DNA of 64,000 nt. Origin: an uncultured Candidatus Nitrosopumilus sp. Its GTDB lineage: Archaea; Thermoproteota; Nitrososphaeria; Nitrososphaerales; Nitrosopumilaceae. The notes beneath the pieces were generated by a model. The model saw nothing but the letters and a program-made list of their open reading frames with translations, was not told the DNA's origin and made no database searches. Numbering within the stretch: the stretch's first letter is position 1; each line of letters opens with the position of its first letter. Below are positions 23,362 to 32,578 of this stretch, piece after piece. The translations under genes and the position numbers were made by a program. The DNA lies in contig OX638319.1 in the NCBI GenBank assembly GCA_951812655.1, positions 1,465,620 to 1,529,619 on the forward strand, in the 5' to 3' direction.

Positions 23362-23385
23362 CGGTTGACCGGTTTGTTTATATAA
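23362..23385 (+). promoter_or_regulatory. Operator-like CGGTTGACCG and TATA box of the monooxygenase operon
   Basis: CGGTTGACCG (23362-23371) is palindromic except for its two central bases and is the only GC-rich palindrome in this AT-rich gap. TTTATATAA (23377-23385) follows six bases later. The arrangement fits a TetR-type operator covering the BRE/TATA region. The gene start is about 135 bases further, so this mRNA has a leader. Confidence 0.5.
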
Positions 23386-23519
23386 TTTGTTTGCGGAATC
23401 TAAGATGAAAATCATTTGTCAATCCAGCTCATTGTAGGGAAAAACGTATCTAGTTCAAAATACTGCACTCCCATGACCTCAGAGATTTGGGTTAATTCTA
23501 AATTTTCGGGAGAGATGAA

Positions 23520-24713
23520 ATGAGTCTCAAAAACAAAAAAGCGATAATTATCGGATGCGGCATTGCTGGACCTTCACTTGCTATTGCATTAAAACATGTG
23601 GGAATTAATTCTGAAATATTTGAATCGTCAAAATCTACCCCTGACTTTGGAATTTTATCATTTACCTCAAATGCAATATCTGCATTAAAAGCGCTTGATG
23701 TATTTGAAAATTTTAAGAGTAATTCAACACCTGGCACATATTTTTATAAGCACAGTGGGAAAATACTCAAAACTCCCAGTTTTTTCCAAGAATTAAAAAA
23801 ACATAATCTTAATGATGGAATTACTATATTTAGAAGTCATCTTATTCAGGTTTTAAAAGACAAGACAATTTCAAACGGAATACAAATTAATTTTGGCAAA
23901 AAACTTGTAGATATTCAAGAAGAGCCGGATAAAATAATTGCAAATTTTGCAGACGGTACAAATGCAGAAGGGGATTTTTTGATTGGTTGCGATGGTCCCT
24001 TTTCTAAAACAAGAAACATCATTCTTCCCAACTCTCCATCTCCAGCATATACTGGAAACATTTGGACAGGAGTAGATTTAGGAATTTATACAAAATTCGA
24101 TCTTGTACCTAATGCATTTCACATGACTTTTGGCAAAAAAGCATATTCTGGCACTCTGACATTTTCTGATAAACATACTGTATGGTGGACAAATGTTCCT
24201 TGTTCTGAAAATGATTTGCACAAATTCAATGATATGTCTGCTGAAGATTGGACCGCAAAATTAATTGAATTACACCAGAATGACTGTCCTCGCATGGTTG
24301 ACTCTATTCGTGCGGGTAAAAACAAACATGTTAGAATTCCACTATATGATATCCCTCATCTTCCAACATGGCACAAGAATAATGTTTGTCTGATAGGGGA
24401 TGCTGCACATGCTACATCTCCATATGTAGGACAAGGAGCAGCCATGGCTATGGAAGATGCAGTGATATTGGCTATGTGTCTACGAGATATTCCCGATGTG
24501 AATGATGCATTTACAAAATTTGAGAAATTACGAAAAAAGAGAACTGAGAAAATAGTGAAAACATCCCAACAATCTGGAAAATTTATGACTGCGTCTAATC
24601 CTTTCAAACAGGTATTACGGAATTTATTGTTACCAGTTACAATTTCATCTTCTATTAAAAAATTAAACTGGATTTTCTCATACAAATTAGATTGGAGTGA
24701 GAAAATAGAATGA
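23520..24713 (+). CDS. FAD-dependent monooxygenase (group A, first paralog)
   Basis: The 397-residue protein has the dinucleotide fold IIGCGIAGPSLAIALKHVGI at the N-terminus, EGDFLIGCDGPFSKTR near residue 150 (DG motif), and CLIGDAAHATSPYVGQGAAMAMEDA near 290 (GD motif). These three mark PHBH-type flavin hydroxylases. The substrate is unknown. It overlaps an obvious paralog by 4 bases. GGGAGAGATGAA precedes the ATG. It is the first gene of a five-gene operon probably controlled by the divergent TetR. Confidence 0.9.
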   Translation: MSLKNKKAIIIGCGIAGPSLAIALKHVGINSEIFESSKSTPDFGILSFTSNAISALKALDVFENFKSNSTPGTYFYKHSGKILKTPSFFQELKKHNLNDGITIFRSHLIQVLKDKTISNGIQINFGKKLVDIQEEPDKIIANFADGTNAEGDFLIGCDGPFSKTRNIILPNSPSPAYTGNIWTGVDLGIYTKFDLVPNAFHMTFGKKAYSGTLTFSDKHTVWWTNVPCSENDLHKFNDMSAEDWTAKLIELHQNDCPRMVDSIRAGKNKHVRIPLYDIPHLPTWHKNNVCLIGDAAHATSPYVGQGAAMAMEDAVILAMCLRDIPDVNDAFTKFEKLRKKRTEKIVKTSQQSGKFMTASNPFKQVLRNLLLPVTISSSIKKLNWIFSYKLDWSEKIE

Positions 24714-25903
24714 AAGCAATAATTATCGGATGCGGCATTGCAGGACCAGTTCTTGCATTGGCATTACATAAAGCAGGAATCGACTCCGAAATATTTGAAG
24801 CGCAAAAATCACTAGATGACGATGCAGGATTGTTCCATTATCTTTCCCCAAATGGAATGAACGTGTACAACGTCTTGGGAATATATGATAAAATTTTCAA
24901 TTTAGGACATGTTTGCAATAAAACCACACTCAATGATGAAAATGGGAATACTTTTGCTTCTTTTGATGAGGGTAATTCCATGAATGAGTTTGGGGCAAAT
25001 AGCATCATGATTAAACGAGGTGTCTTGACTAAAGCTCTTCGTGAAGAAATAATCGATAAAAGAATTGCTTTGCATTTTAATAAAAAACTAAAAGATATTG
25101 AGGATCTTGGAAACAAAGTCATTGCACGTTTTGAAGATGGCACTAGTGCAGAAGGTGATTTCCTCATCGGATGTGACGGGATACATTCACGTGCTCGAAA
25201 AATCCTGATGCCTGATGCCCCAAAACCATCCTACACAAAACTTGTCATGGCTGGCGGATATGCAAAAATCCCTAGCAAAAATCACAAAAACAGCATGATT
25301 TATGCCAATTATTGCAAACGAGCCTATCTTGCCTATTTCATACTTCCAAGTGGCGAGGTCTGGTGGTGGAATGCGCAATCATATCCGGAAGAACCAAGCA
25401 AAGCGGATCTACAAAAAATCACCGATAAGCAATGGCAAGAACACATGATTGAACTTTACAATGAAGATTCTTCAATTATTCAGGAGATTGTCCAATCTGA
25501 CGAAAATGATTTTATGAAATATCCGATATCAGATATGCCCCCATTGGATACATGGTACAAAGGAAATGTATGTCTAATTGGAGATGCAGTGCATGCTACA
25601 TCACCCACGAATGGTCAAGGTGCTGCCATGGCAAGTGAGGATGGGGTGACGCTTGCAAAGTGCTTGCGAGACATGGAATCGCCGCAAAAAGCATTTGAAA
25701 AATTTCAAGAATTGCGAAAAGAGAGAGTAGACAAGATAGTAAAATTCGGACGTCGAAATGGTGACGGCTATTTTCTTACCAATCCTATGAAAAAATGGTT
25801 CAGAAACACCCTGATACGCATAATGACTTCTCCCATGATTTTCAATCGCATGAAAAAAGAGTTTTTTGGTTATGATGTGAAATGGGATGAAAAAATAGAA
25901 TGA
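24710..25903 (+). CDS. FAD-dependent monooxygenase (group A, second paralog)
   Basis: Same length and motifs as its neighbour: IIGCGIAGPVLALALHKAGI, EGDFLIGCDGIHSRARK, CLIGDAVHATSPTNGQGAAMASEDG. Tandem duplication of a hydroxylase with coupled ATGA overlap suggests two successive oxidations of one substrate, or a heteromer. It also resembles geranylgeranyl-reductase/halogenase-type flavoproteins at this level. Overlaps the membrane-protein gene by 4 bases. Confidence 0.9.
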   Translation: MKAIIIGCGIAGPVLALALHKAGIDSEIFEAQKSLDDDAGLFHYLSPNGMNVYNVLGIYDKIFNLGHVCNKTTLNDENGNTFASFDEGNSMNEFGANSIMIKRGVLTKALREEIIDKRIALHFNKKLKDIEDLGNKVIARFEDGTSAEGDFLIGCDGIHSRARKILMPDAPKPSYTKLVMAGGYAKIPSKNHKNSMIYANYCKRAYLAYFILPSGEVWWWNAQSYPEEPSKADLQKITDKQWQEHMIELYNEDSSIIQEIVQSDENDFMKYPISDMPPLDTWYKGNVCLIGDAVHATSPTNGQGAAMASEDGVTLAKCLRDMESPQKAFEKFQELRKERVDKIVKFGRRNGDGYFLTNPMKKWFRNTLIRIMTSPMIFNRMKKEFFGYDVKWDEKIE

Positions 25904-26427
25904 AAATTAATTTGAGATGGGTTGACAAATTCATCATTGCAGCAATAATTCAAGGTGCGGTAATTGCTGTAATGGCACTAGTCATTGTAACAATACAGAT
26001 GCTAAATAATGAAATTAACATAATTCAGTATCTTTCATTGTCTTTTGATGGTACTGCAAAATGGTTCTTTTTGGGAATCATCTTTCATCTTATCATAATA
26101 GTCGCAGTTGCAGTTACTGCATTGTTTTACAGTCATCTTGAGATAACTTTACAAAAAAAATTCTCAAGAAAAGCAAACATTCTAGCTACAATCCACTTAC
26201 TTGGAATGAATGTTGGTGGTGCAGGTTCTATGATGATTATGACATATGCAGGTTTGGCAGGGACAGGATTGCTCAGTATCTTCACTGAAGGAAAATTAGG
26301 TCCAAAATACCCTGCAATCATGGATTCATTTATCGAGCCTATTGGGGCATTCATTGCATTTTTAGCAATAGGTGTCATGTGTGGAGGTTTAGGTTTTGTA
26401 TTGGCATACAGGAACATTGAGGATTAA
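25900..26427 (+). CDS. Four-helix membrane protein of the monooxygenase operon
   Basis: 175 residues with four membrane helices (about 10-34, 50-75, 95-120, 145-168). The last two are Gly-rich (MNVGGAGSMMIMTYAGLAGTG, AIGVMCGGLGFVLAY). The family is not recognised. Translational coupling with both flavoprotein genes suggests that their substrate or product is a membrane lipid or pigment. Confidence 0.6.
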   Translation: MKINLRWVDKFIIAAIIQGAVIAVMALVIVTIQMLNNEINIIQYLSLSFDGTAKWFFLGIIFHLIIIVAVAVTALFYSHLEITLQKKFSRKANILATIHLLGMNVGGAGSMMIMTYAGLAGTGLLSIFTEGKLGPKYPAIMDSFIEPIGAFIAFLAIGVMCGGLGFVLAYRNIED

Positions 26428-26436
26428 TGAAATAAC

Positions 26437-27630
26437 ATGTCTGTTGAAATTCTAAATTATTCTTTGTCTGTGATTTTGATAATCATTTCTTTTATGTGGA
26501 TATTTTTGATATATTCATTATACAAATCCATAAAATTCTCTCCACGTTTGGATGTCTTTGAAAAACAAGATCATGGCACTCCAAAAGTTTCAGTCATAAT
26601 TCCTGCAAGAAATGAGGAACATAATATTGGAAGATGTTTGGATTCGTTACTTGAACAAACATATGAAAATTATGAAATTGTTGTAATCAACGATTCATCT
26701 GAAGACAAAACAGGAGATATTATTGCACAATATGCAAAGAAGCATTCCAACATTGTGGCTGTAACTGCAAACCCAAAACCTGATGAATGGATGGGTAAAA
26801 ATTGGGCATGCATGGAAGGATACAAAAAAGCGTCGGGCAAATTATTATTATTTACTGATGCTGACACAATACATTCTAAAAATATAATTTCATTAACTGC
26901 ATCTCATTTACTCTCTTGCAATCTTGATGCTTTGACTGCCATACCTAGATTAAATATGAATAATGTTTGGCCAAAAATTTCTTTTAACATGTTAAGTTGT
27001 ATGACCCAAGCACAATATTCTCCTCTACAGCTTAATGATCCCTCTAAAAAAGTAGGTATATTTTTTGGAAGTTTCTTTATGCTATATCGAAAAGTTTACG
27101 AAGCCATTGGCACACATGAGAGCGTAAAATCGGACATTATTGAAGATGGATTACTAGGTCAGAAAACAAAAGATATGAAATACAAACTAAAGATAGTGCG
27201 AGGAGAGCATTTAATTCAAGCAAGTTATGGAAGTGATGGTTCTGTTTGGGATGGATTGAATAGAGTAATAATTCCTACATTCTTTAAACAAAGGAAATTT
27301 GTGATTGGAATGTTTATGATGACTTTTCTTTTACTATTATTTCCATTTTTGAATTTAGGATATTCTTCTTTGTTTATTTTGGATTCATTATCCTTTCAAA
27401 CTCTTTTTGTATCATCAATAATGGCTTCATTTTTGATATTACTTTCAGCGACAATTCATGCTAAGAGATTATTTGCATTAAAAACAATTCATGGTTTGCT
27501 GGCACCTATTGGCAGTACAATTTTGATATTTGGTGTAATTAATGGAATGATACAAGCCATTCAAAACCCCATAGTAGCATGGAAGAAACGAAGTATTGCT
27601 GTGTGTAATAGAATTGGGGATGAAAAATGA
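26437..27630 (+). CDS. Membrane glycosyltransferase family 2
   Basis: One N-terminal helix precedes a GT-A domain: VSVIIPARNEEHNIGRCLDSLLEQTYENYEIVVINDSS, the metal-binding DADT (near residue 146) and DIIEDGLLGQK as the catalytic ED region. Three C-terminal helices follow. The architecture fits HpnB/CrtQ-like enzymes that glycosylate hopanoids or carotenoid acids. With two flavin hydroxylases next to it, glycosylation of an oxidised lipid or carotenoid is plausible but unproven. Confidence 0.85.
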   Translation: MSVEILNYSLSVILIIISFMWIFLIYSLYKSIKFSPRLDVFEKQDHGTPKVSVIIPARNEEHNIGRCLDSLLEQTYENYEIVVINDSSEDKTGDIIAQYAKKHSNIVAVTANPKPDEWMGKNWACMEGYKKASGKLLLFTDADTIHSKNIISLTASHLLSCNLDALTAIPRLNMNNVWPKISFNMLSCMTQAQYSPLQLNDPSKKVGIFFGSFFMLYRKVYEAIGTHESVKSDIIEDGLLGQKTKDMKYKLKIVRGEHLIQASYGSDGSVWDGLNRVIIPTFFKQRKFVIGMFMMTFLLLLFPFLNLGYSSLFILDSLSFQTLFVSSIMASFLILLSATIHAKRLFALKTIHGLLAPIGSTILIFGVINGMIQAIQNPIVAWKKRSIAVCNRIGDEK

Positions 27631-28667
27631 AGGTTAAAAGAATTTTAAAATATTCTGGCATCTCTGTTGCCGTTTTGATGGTGGGCTTTCTTGCCGTAGC
27701 GCAAATTGCATATCAGAGCATAGCTGAAATCGTTCCTCCAGGTACAATGTACTCGATTAATGATACAGAAATTCACATGTATTGTACTGGATCAAATAAC
27801 GATGAAAAACCAACAATAATCATCATCTCTGGAGGAAGTACTGCAAGTCTGGAGTATTTTTATCTGCAGGAGAAGTTATCTCAAACCATTCGTACATGCA
27901 CTTATGATACTGCAGGAATGGGTTGGAGTCCTGCAAACGACATTCCATATACTGCAAAAAACATGTCTGATGAATTATACCAACTCTTACAGACTGCACA
28001 AATTGACGGTCCGCTAATCCTGGCAGGACATGACGTGGGTGGAATCACAGGCCTGGTTTACAGTGCAGAACATAACGAACAGGTTGGAGGATTAGCGATT
28101 ATTGATCCAAGTCACTATGATCAACCCGGTTATTTTGGAGAAGAATTCAAAGAGAAATTTGACAAAAGAATACAGGAATCTTTGGCCAATTTTTGGCTGG
28201 TAGAACTTGGCAATAATCTTGGAATCATGCATTTGTTAGGCATTTGGAATCATCCCGAACAAACCATGCAAGAATACAATGAAATGCGTTCATCATTATA
28301 TAGGTGGAATCCTCCCTTTTCTGCAATAAAATCGATGGCCAGTAATATTGACTTGATTTCTGAACAGGGAAAAGAAGCACATCATGACCGGGGAGATTTG
28401 CCAATGATTGTTATTTCAGCAGCAGGTCCAATTGCAGGCGATTCTAGAGAGATAGGAGGAATACCAATAACGGAATACAGGAAAGGCCTTGATGAACTTC
28501 ATAAAGACTTGGCAGGATTGTCAAGTAATGGCAAACATGTCATTGTAAACGGGACAAGTCATACCAACATAGTATACAATGATGAGATAGCAGAGCACAT
28601 TCTGGATCTGGTTCCTCTGATTGAAGATATACAAAACGAAAGATCAACCCATGCAAGATTTAATTAA
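27627..28667 (+). CDS. Alpha/beta hydrolase with Asp at the nucleophile position
   Basis: A single N-terminal membrane anchor precedes an alpha/beta hydrolase domain: IIISGGSTASLEYF (oxyanion region), DTAGMGWS, and the nucleophile elbow AGHDVGG with Asp at residue 136 instead of Ser. GTSHTNI near residue 313 supplies the catalytic His. An Asp nucleophile is the mark of epoxide hydrolases and haloalkane dehalogenases. Epoxide hydrolysis would fit the upstream monooxygenases. It overlaps the glycosyltransferase gene by 4 bases and ends the operon. Confidence 0.8.
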   Translation: MKVKRILKYSGISVAVLMVGFLAVAQIAYQSIAEIVPPGTMYSINDTEIHMYCTGSNNDEKPTIIIISGGSTASLEYFYLQEKLSQTIRTCTYDTAGMGWSPANDIPYTAKNMSDELYQLLQTAQIDGPLILAGHDVGGITGLVYSAEHNEQVGGLAIIDPSHYDQPGYFGEEFKEKFDKRIQESLANFWLVELGNNLGIMHLLGIWNHPEQTMQEYNEMRSSLYRWNPPFSAIKSMASNIDLISEQGKEAHHDRGDLPMIVISAAGPIAGDSREIGGIPITEYRKGLDELHKDLAGLSSNGKHVIVNGTSHTNIVYNDEIAEHILDLVPLIEDIQNERSTHARFN

Positions 28668-28949
28668 AAATAAATTCCATGAGAATTTTGACATGAATTT
28701 CAAGGACAATAACGAAAAACTAACTGACCATCAGGAAAAAAGAACTGCGAATATGGACAGAAAATGGACACGCCAACTATTACAATTTCAAATCAAAAAA
28801 AGAATTACCCAAAGGAGTTTCAGGCTCTGTTGCCATGGTAAACCACAGAACAGTAAAGTGGAGTCCAGACACAAACAGATGGAACTATATCTGTAGGCAA
28901 GCAAAAAGACAAGACAATCAGTGAAAAAGTAGCCTAAACAAAAAAACCA
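28668..28949. other. Gap with a possible gene fragment
   Basis: A plus-strand frame without a proper start reads ...KELPKGVSGSVAMVNHRTVKWSPDTNRWNYICRQ and closes near 28923. It looks like protein-coding sequence but has no ribosome site or promoter. It is probably a remnant; an internal ATG would give only about 27 residues. Confidence 0.3.
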
Positions 28950-29273
28950 TTATTTGTTTTTGGCAAGATTTAATGCATTTTCATAAGCCAATTCAATCCA
29001 TTTCATTGCTACATTTGAACTTGAAATCTTTGCAGAATCAATCTCAATCCAGCCCATCTTGGCACCGTGTGAGAATGGTTTTATCGCTTTATGTGCAACA
29101 GCATCTTCCTGTTTTTCTTTTGGTAGTCTGACAATTATTTGGTAATCGTTTTTGTTGCTAAACCCTACAAAGAATTTCTTTGATGTTAAATAACACTGAT
29201 ATCCAAACATGGGTCTAGTTGTGACATCCTTGAGTTGTTCAACCTTGTTTTTTATTGATTGGTAATTTTTCAA
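28950..29273 (-). CDS. TfoX N-terminal-domain protein
   Basis: 107 residues match the TfoX_N domain: RPMFGYQCYLTSKKFFVGFSNKNDYQIIVRL, then PFSHGAKMGWIEID and an AMKWIELAYENAL helix. In archaea these short proteins have no known role; they may act in regulation. The gene is convergent with the monooxygenase operon and stands alone. Confidence 0.75.
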   Translation of the reverse strand: MKNYQSIKNKVEQLKDVTTRPMFGYQCYLTSKKFFVGFSNKNDYQIIVRLPKEKQEDAVAHKAIKPFSHGAKMGWIEIDSAKISSSNVAMKWIELAYENALNLAKNK

Positions 29274-29329
29274 TTGAAATTATCACCTAGTGACAAACTA
29301 ACCTGTATCTTAGTATTGTGGATTTAGAT

Positions 29330-29929
29330 TCATTTTGAATCATTTTCTAACCATTTTAGAATCTCAAAAATATGTTTATCAGGTGGAAAAATTGGGTAAA
29401 ACACCTTGACAATCAGAGATTCCAGTACAATCAATGTGAGTCTTTTGTACATCATCTTGCTTTCAAATCTGAATGTGGGAATGTTGAGTTTCTCTTGAAA
29501 TTTCAAATCACTGTCAGAAACCAATGGCTGTAGAAATTTTCTAAGTGATGATATTTTTGTCAGATCGTCAATTGACTGAGTTGAAATTCCAATTGACGCT
29601 GCGTCATATCTTTGCAAATCATTATGGTGTTTACTCATTGAAATGTTCTGAGGAGTACATCCACGTGCACCTGGAATGTTGTCCCATTCTGATGACGGCA
29701 CATGTTCACCCGGGATGGCAACCATCGGGAAGAAGTACAGGATTTTGTAACGAGAATCAATTTCTGAAAGATCCAGTACAGGATCTTTTGTGGATAATAA
29801 CGACATGCGTGGAATCGTCATTCCCAAAAGATGGTCAGATTTTCCATCATCAATTGGTTGAGGCAAACCCTCTGGCAGTTTTATAAATTCTTCACCCATT
29901 TGATATTTTGGATGATTCTTTCTTATCAT
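29330..29929 (-). CDS. Peroxiredoxin-like protein (AhpC/TSA)
   Basis: The thioredoxin-fold stretch YKILYFFPMVAIPG (61-74) is followed by GARGCTPQN with the presumed peroxidatic Cys at residue 91, as in BCP-type peroxiredoxins. The IGISTQSIDDL region also fits. A resolving Cys is not obvious (1-Cys type). An unusual insertion, GEHVPSSEWDNIPG, sits before the Cys. It should reduce peroxides in the cytoplasm. Confidence 0.75.
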   Translation of the reverse strand: MIRKNHPKYQMGEEFIKLPEGLPQPIDDGKSDHLLGMTIPRMSLLSTKDPVLDLSEIDSRYKILYFFPMVAIPGEHVPSSEWDNIPGARGCTPQNISMSKHHNDLQRYDAASIGISTQSIDDLTKISSLRKFLQPLVSDSDLKFQEKLNIPTFRFESKMMYKRLTLIVLESLIVKVFYPIFPPDKHIFEILKWLENDSK

Positions 29930-30069
29930 ATCAAGTTGTCTTCTTGTATGTGATGCTCTGAAACTCTAGATCCAAAAAGAAGTTCCGCAGGGGCTATTTC
30001 AGTCTCAAATTTGAAAAGTATCTTTAATACGTCTTCTTTAAGTACGTTTTTCAAATCAGTTTGACATCT

Positions 30070-31389
30070 ATGAAGCAAATTTTATCTCTAATTACTGCAT
30101 TTGCAATGTTTGGAGTAATTTTTAGTGTCTTGCCTTCAACATATGCTCAAATTTCGAATGTTGAAACTAGTGAACAAACAACCCTTAGTAACGAATTGTT
30201 GAACAATCCTCTGGCACAAGAAATTTTACGAAAAATTGAAGAATCAAAAAGAAAGATTGCCAAGCTTGAACAGCAAAATTATGACAATCTGCAAGCGCAG
30301 AAATTCCTTGAAGACCGACGTGCAGTTGCATTGGACAGTCTGAATCATGCTTTGATTTCATGGGAGGAAAAATGGCATGAATTTTCTCCCAAAGTTGCAT
30401 ATCAGAAATTCATTGACAAGATGCCATTAGGTGTTCAGGGCACTTATGCAAAACAATTTGAATTTACAGAGAAAAAGCATGAATTGGGAGTAACTGCAAA
30501 AACCACTGCACTTGATAATGGAATTACTTCTCCCAAGGCATTGGAAAAATTTAACAGTGCTGCAAGATCAACTGTAAGTGAATTATCAAATTACAACGAA
30601 AAAATCCAACCAAATTATGCTGAATCTCTTAAGAAAAAAATCTCTGAGAGAATTACATATTGGGATGACCGGATGAATGGTCTCGATGAACGAATTGAAA
30701 AAGACCAAATGATCATAGACAGGGATTATTCAATTCGATTATCATCCTTGTCTCAAAATGAGCGAATCGATATACGTGAAATTCTTCAACTCTACAATAC
30801 AGGAACCGTGACACGTATCGAACTTTCCAATGAACTAGGTGACATTCGTGAAAAATACCATCCAATTAAAGAAAAAATACTACATGAAAAAGCAGAAGCA
30901 CTGTCAGAACTGGAATCAAAATATGACAGTTGGTTACCAGATACAATGGAAAGTCTGATGTCAAGTCGACATCCAATAGATGTCAATATTGCGATAGTCT
31001 GGAATTCTGATGCTGAACGTTACGATGTGGTTTCAACGACAACTGCATTTTCAACTTCTGACCAGCCCATCATGACAGGACTTGTGTCTGCCCCAAATGA
31101 AATTAAATTATTCTGGCAGTCTCCGGCAAGTATTGATGGCGTACTGGTCACAGGATATAAAATTGAGGTAAAGGAAGATAATCAACCATATGTCGTATTG
31201 GCAGAAGATACTGAAACCAGAAATACGTCGTATACGCATACAGATCTGATCAAAGGTGAATTTTACACCTACCGAGTTTCTGCAATTACTGATGCTAGAA
31301 TTAGTGATCCTTCCAATGAGATTCGTGCCAATACTGCAACAACTACATTTGACATGAGTAAGGAACTACATGACTTGGTAGAGAAATGA
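30070..31389 (+). CDS. Exported coiled-coil protein with fibronectin type III domain
   Basis: The ATG at 30070 is preferred over the TTG at 30061. The signal peptide ends STYAQI. Residues 50-290 are almost wholly helical with long charged heptads (EESKRKIAKLEQQNYDNLQAQKF and others). Residues 320-415 form a fibronectin type III fold (PNEIKLFWQSPASIDGVLVTGYKIEV... TYRVSAITDARISDPSNEI). It is probably a fibrous surface or secreted structural protein. No anchor is seen at the C-terminus. Confidence 0.75.
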   Translation: MKQILSLITAFAMFGVIFSVLPSTYAQISNVETSEQTTLSNELLNNPLAQEILRKIEESKRKIAKLEQQNYDNLQAQKFLEDRRAVALDSLNHALISWEEKWHEFSPKVAYQKFIDKMPLGVQGTYAKQFEFTEKKHELGVTAKTTALDNGITSPKALEKFNSAARSTVSELSNYNEKIQPNYAESLKKKISERITYWDDRMNGLDERIEKDQMIIDRDYSIRLSSLSQNERIDIREILQLYNTGTVTRIELSNELGDIREKYHPIKEKILHEKAEALSELESKYDSWLPDTMESLMSSRHPIDVNIAIVWNSDAERYDVVSTTTAFSTSDQPIMTGLVSAPNEIKLFWQSPASIDGVLVTGYKIEVKEDNQPYVVLAEDTETRNTSYTHTDLIKGEFYTYRVSAITDARISDPSNEIRANTATTTFDMSKELHDLVEK

Positions 31390-31541
31390 ATATTGGGATT
31401 TTGATAATTTAAATCCGTTTAGTTATCTAATGGTTTTTACTCCCATCAAATTTTGTCAGATCAATTAATTACTTTGTTCTTTTGTTATGCCTAATTTTAG
31501 AACAGAATACTTTATCACCATCTCAAATAGAGAAAAAGAAA

Positions 31542-32249
31542 ATGAAAAAATCCACTCCTGATGAAATTCGAGAACGCTTTGACAAGGATGTTGACCGATT
31601 TTCCAATCTTGAAACGGGACAAAAAGCCACAATTGATGCCACCTTACAAATGGATTTGGTCACATCCTCTGCGTACTATGTGAATAAAAATGCAAAAAAA
31701 ATCCTCGACATAGGATGTGGTGCAGGCAACTATACTGTAAAGTTATTACAAAAAATATCCACTCTTGACTGCACACTTTTGGATTTGAGTCTACCCATGC
31801 TGAAGCAAGCTGAAAAAAGAGTCAAAGAATTAACTTCTGGACAAGTAAGAACCATTCAGGGGGACATACGAGAAATAGATGTCGGACAAGAAAAATATGA
31901 CATAGTAATTTCAGCTGCTGTACTTCATCACCTTAGAGAACCTACTGAATGGAAAAGTGTTTTTGAAAAAATATATGATTCACTAGTCCCCGGAGGTTCC
32001 TTTTGGGTATTTGATCTTGTTTCTCAAGAAGATGATCAAATTCAAAAGATGAACATGGATAGATACGGAAATTATCTTACAAGCGAAGGAGGAAAATCTT
32101 ACAAGGATCATGTATTTGACTATATTGAAAAAGAAGACACTCCCAGATCAATAACGTTTCAATTAGAACTTATGAAAGATGTTGGTTTTAGAAAAATCGA
32201 TATCCTTCACAAAAATTCTGTTTTTGGTTCCTTTGGGGCAATAAAGTAA
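31542..32249 (+). CDS. Class I SAM-dependent methyltransferase
   Basis: Motif I is ILDIGCGAGNYTVKLL, motif II is TLLDLSLPMLKQA, and DIVISAAVLHHLREPTEW is the motif IV/post region. All are typical of the UbiE/Methyltransf_11-25 group. The frame is open from 31482, but the ATG at 31542 (MKKSTPDEIRERF) is the more likely start. Substrate unknown. Its 3' end faces the second 96-bp palindrome, as the other methyltransferase gene faces the first. Confidence 0.85.
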   Translation: MKKSTPDEIRERFDKDVDRFSNLETGQKATIDATLQMDLVTSSAYYVNKNAKKILDIGCGAGNYTVKLLQKISTLDCTLLDLSLPMLKQAEKRVKELTSGQVRTIQGDIREIDVGQEKYDIVISAAVLHHLREPTEWKSVFEKIYDSLVPGGSFWVFDLVSQEDDQIQKMNMDRYGNYLTSEGGKSYKDHVFDYIEKEDTPRSITFQLELMKDVGFRKIDILHKNSVFGSFGAIK

Positions 32250-32273
32250 TTTCAATTTTCATGATTGAATCTT

Positions 32274-32369
32274 TTCCACGTGGGTACTAAATCTAACCTC
32301 CTAACTATATCCCCAATAACATTGTGCTGGGGTTATAGTTAGTGGTGTAAATACTGGACCCACGTGGAA
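32274..32369. repeat. 96-bp nested palindromic element, copy 2
   Basis: The ends TTCCACGTGGGT and ACCCACGTGGAA and the loop ATAACATTGTGC are the same, in the same orientation, as in copy 1 at 12404. The two arms between them are swapped: TAACCTC...AACTATATCCCCA is on the left here but on the right (as complement) in copy 1. CTT flanks the element on both sides (32271-32273 and 32370-32372), a possible 3-bp target duplication. Confidence 0.8.
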
Positions 32370-32399
32370 CTTTGTTTTATTCAAAAAAGAAGAAGAAAA

Positions 32400-32492
32400 T
32401 TAATTTCTAAAATTTGCCTGCCTATGACTCTTGCATTCTGCTAAAAGGATCCCACCAGTCTCATCAATTGCACACCCACATTGTAATTCCAT
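32400..32492 (-). CDS. Possible 30-residue Cys protein
   Basis: An ATG frame encodes MELQCGCAIDETGGILLAEC and ten more residues, with a C-x-C...C pattern that could bind a metal. A TATA-like ATTATAC lies upstream. It ends just before the 96-bp element. Support is limited to the Cys pattern and plausible codon use. Confidence 0.4.
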   Translation of the reverse strand: MELQCGCAIDETGGILLAECKSHRQANFRN

Positions 32493-32578
32493 GTATAGAA
32501 TTATTGTATAATTGATTAAACCATAGGGATATGTTTTATCGTGATCTACAGTCTATACATAATCTATTTCTCCAAAAA

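Noticed and set aside
28621-28896. 91-codon plus-strand frame overlapping the hydrolase end
   Set aside because: It overlaps the real gene and its composition is not protein-like; another frame of the same DNA looks like a gene remnant.
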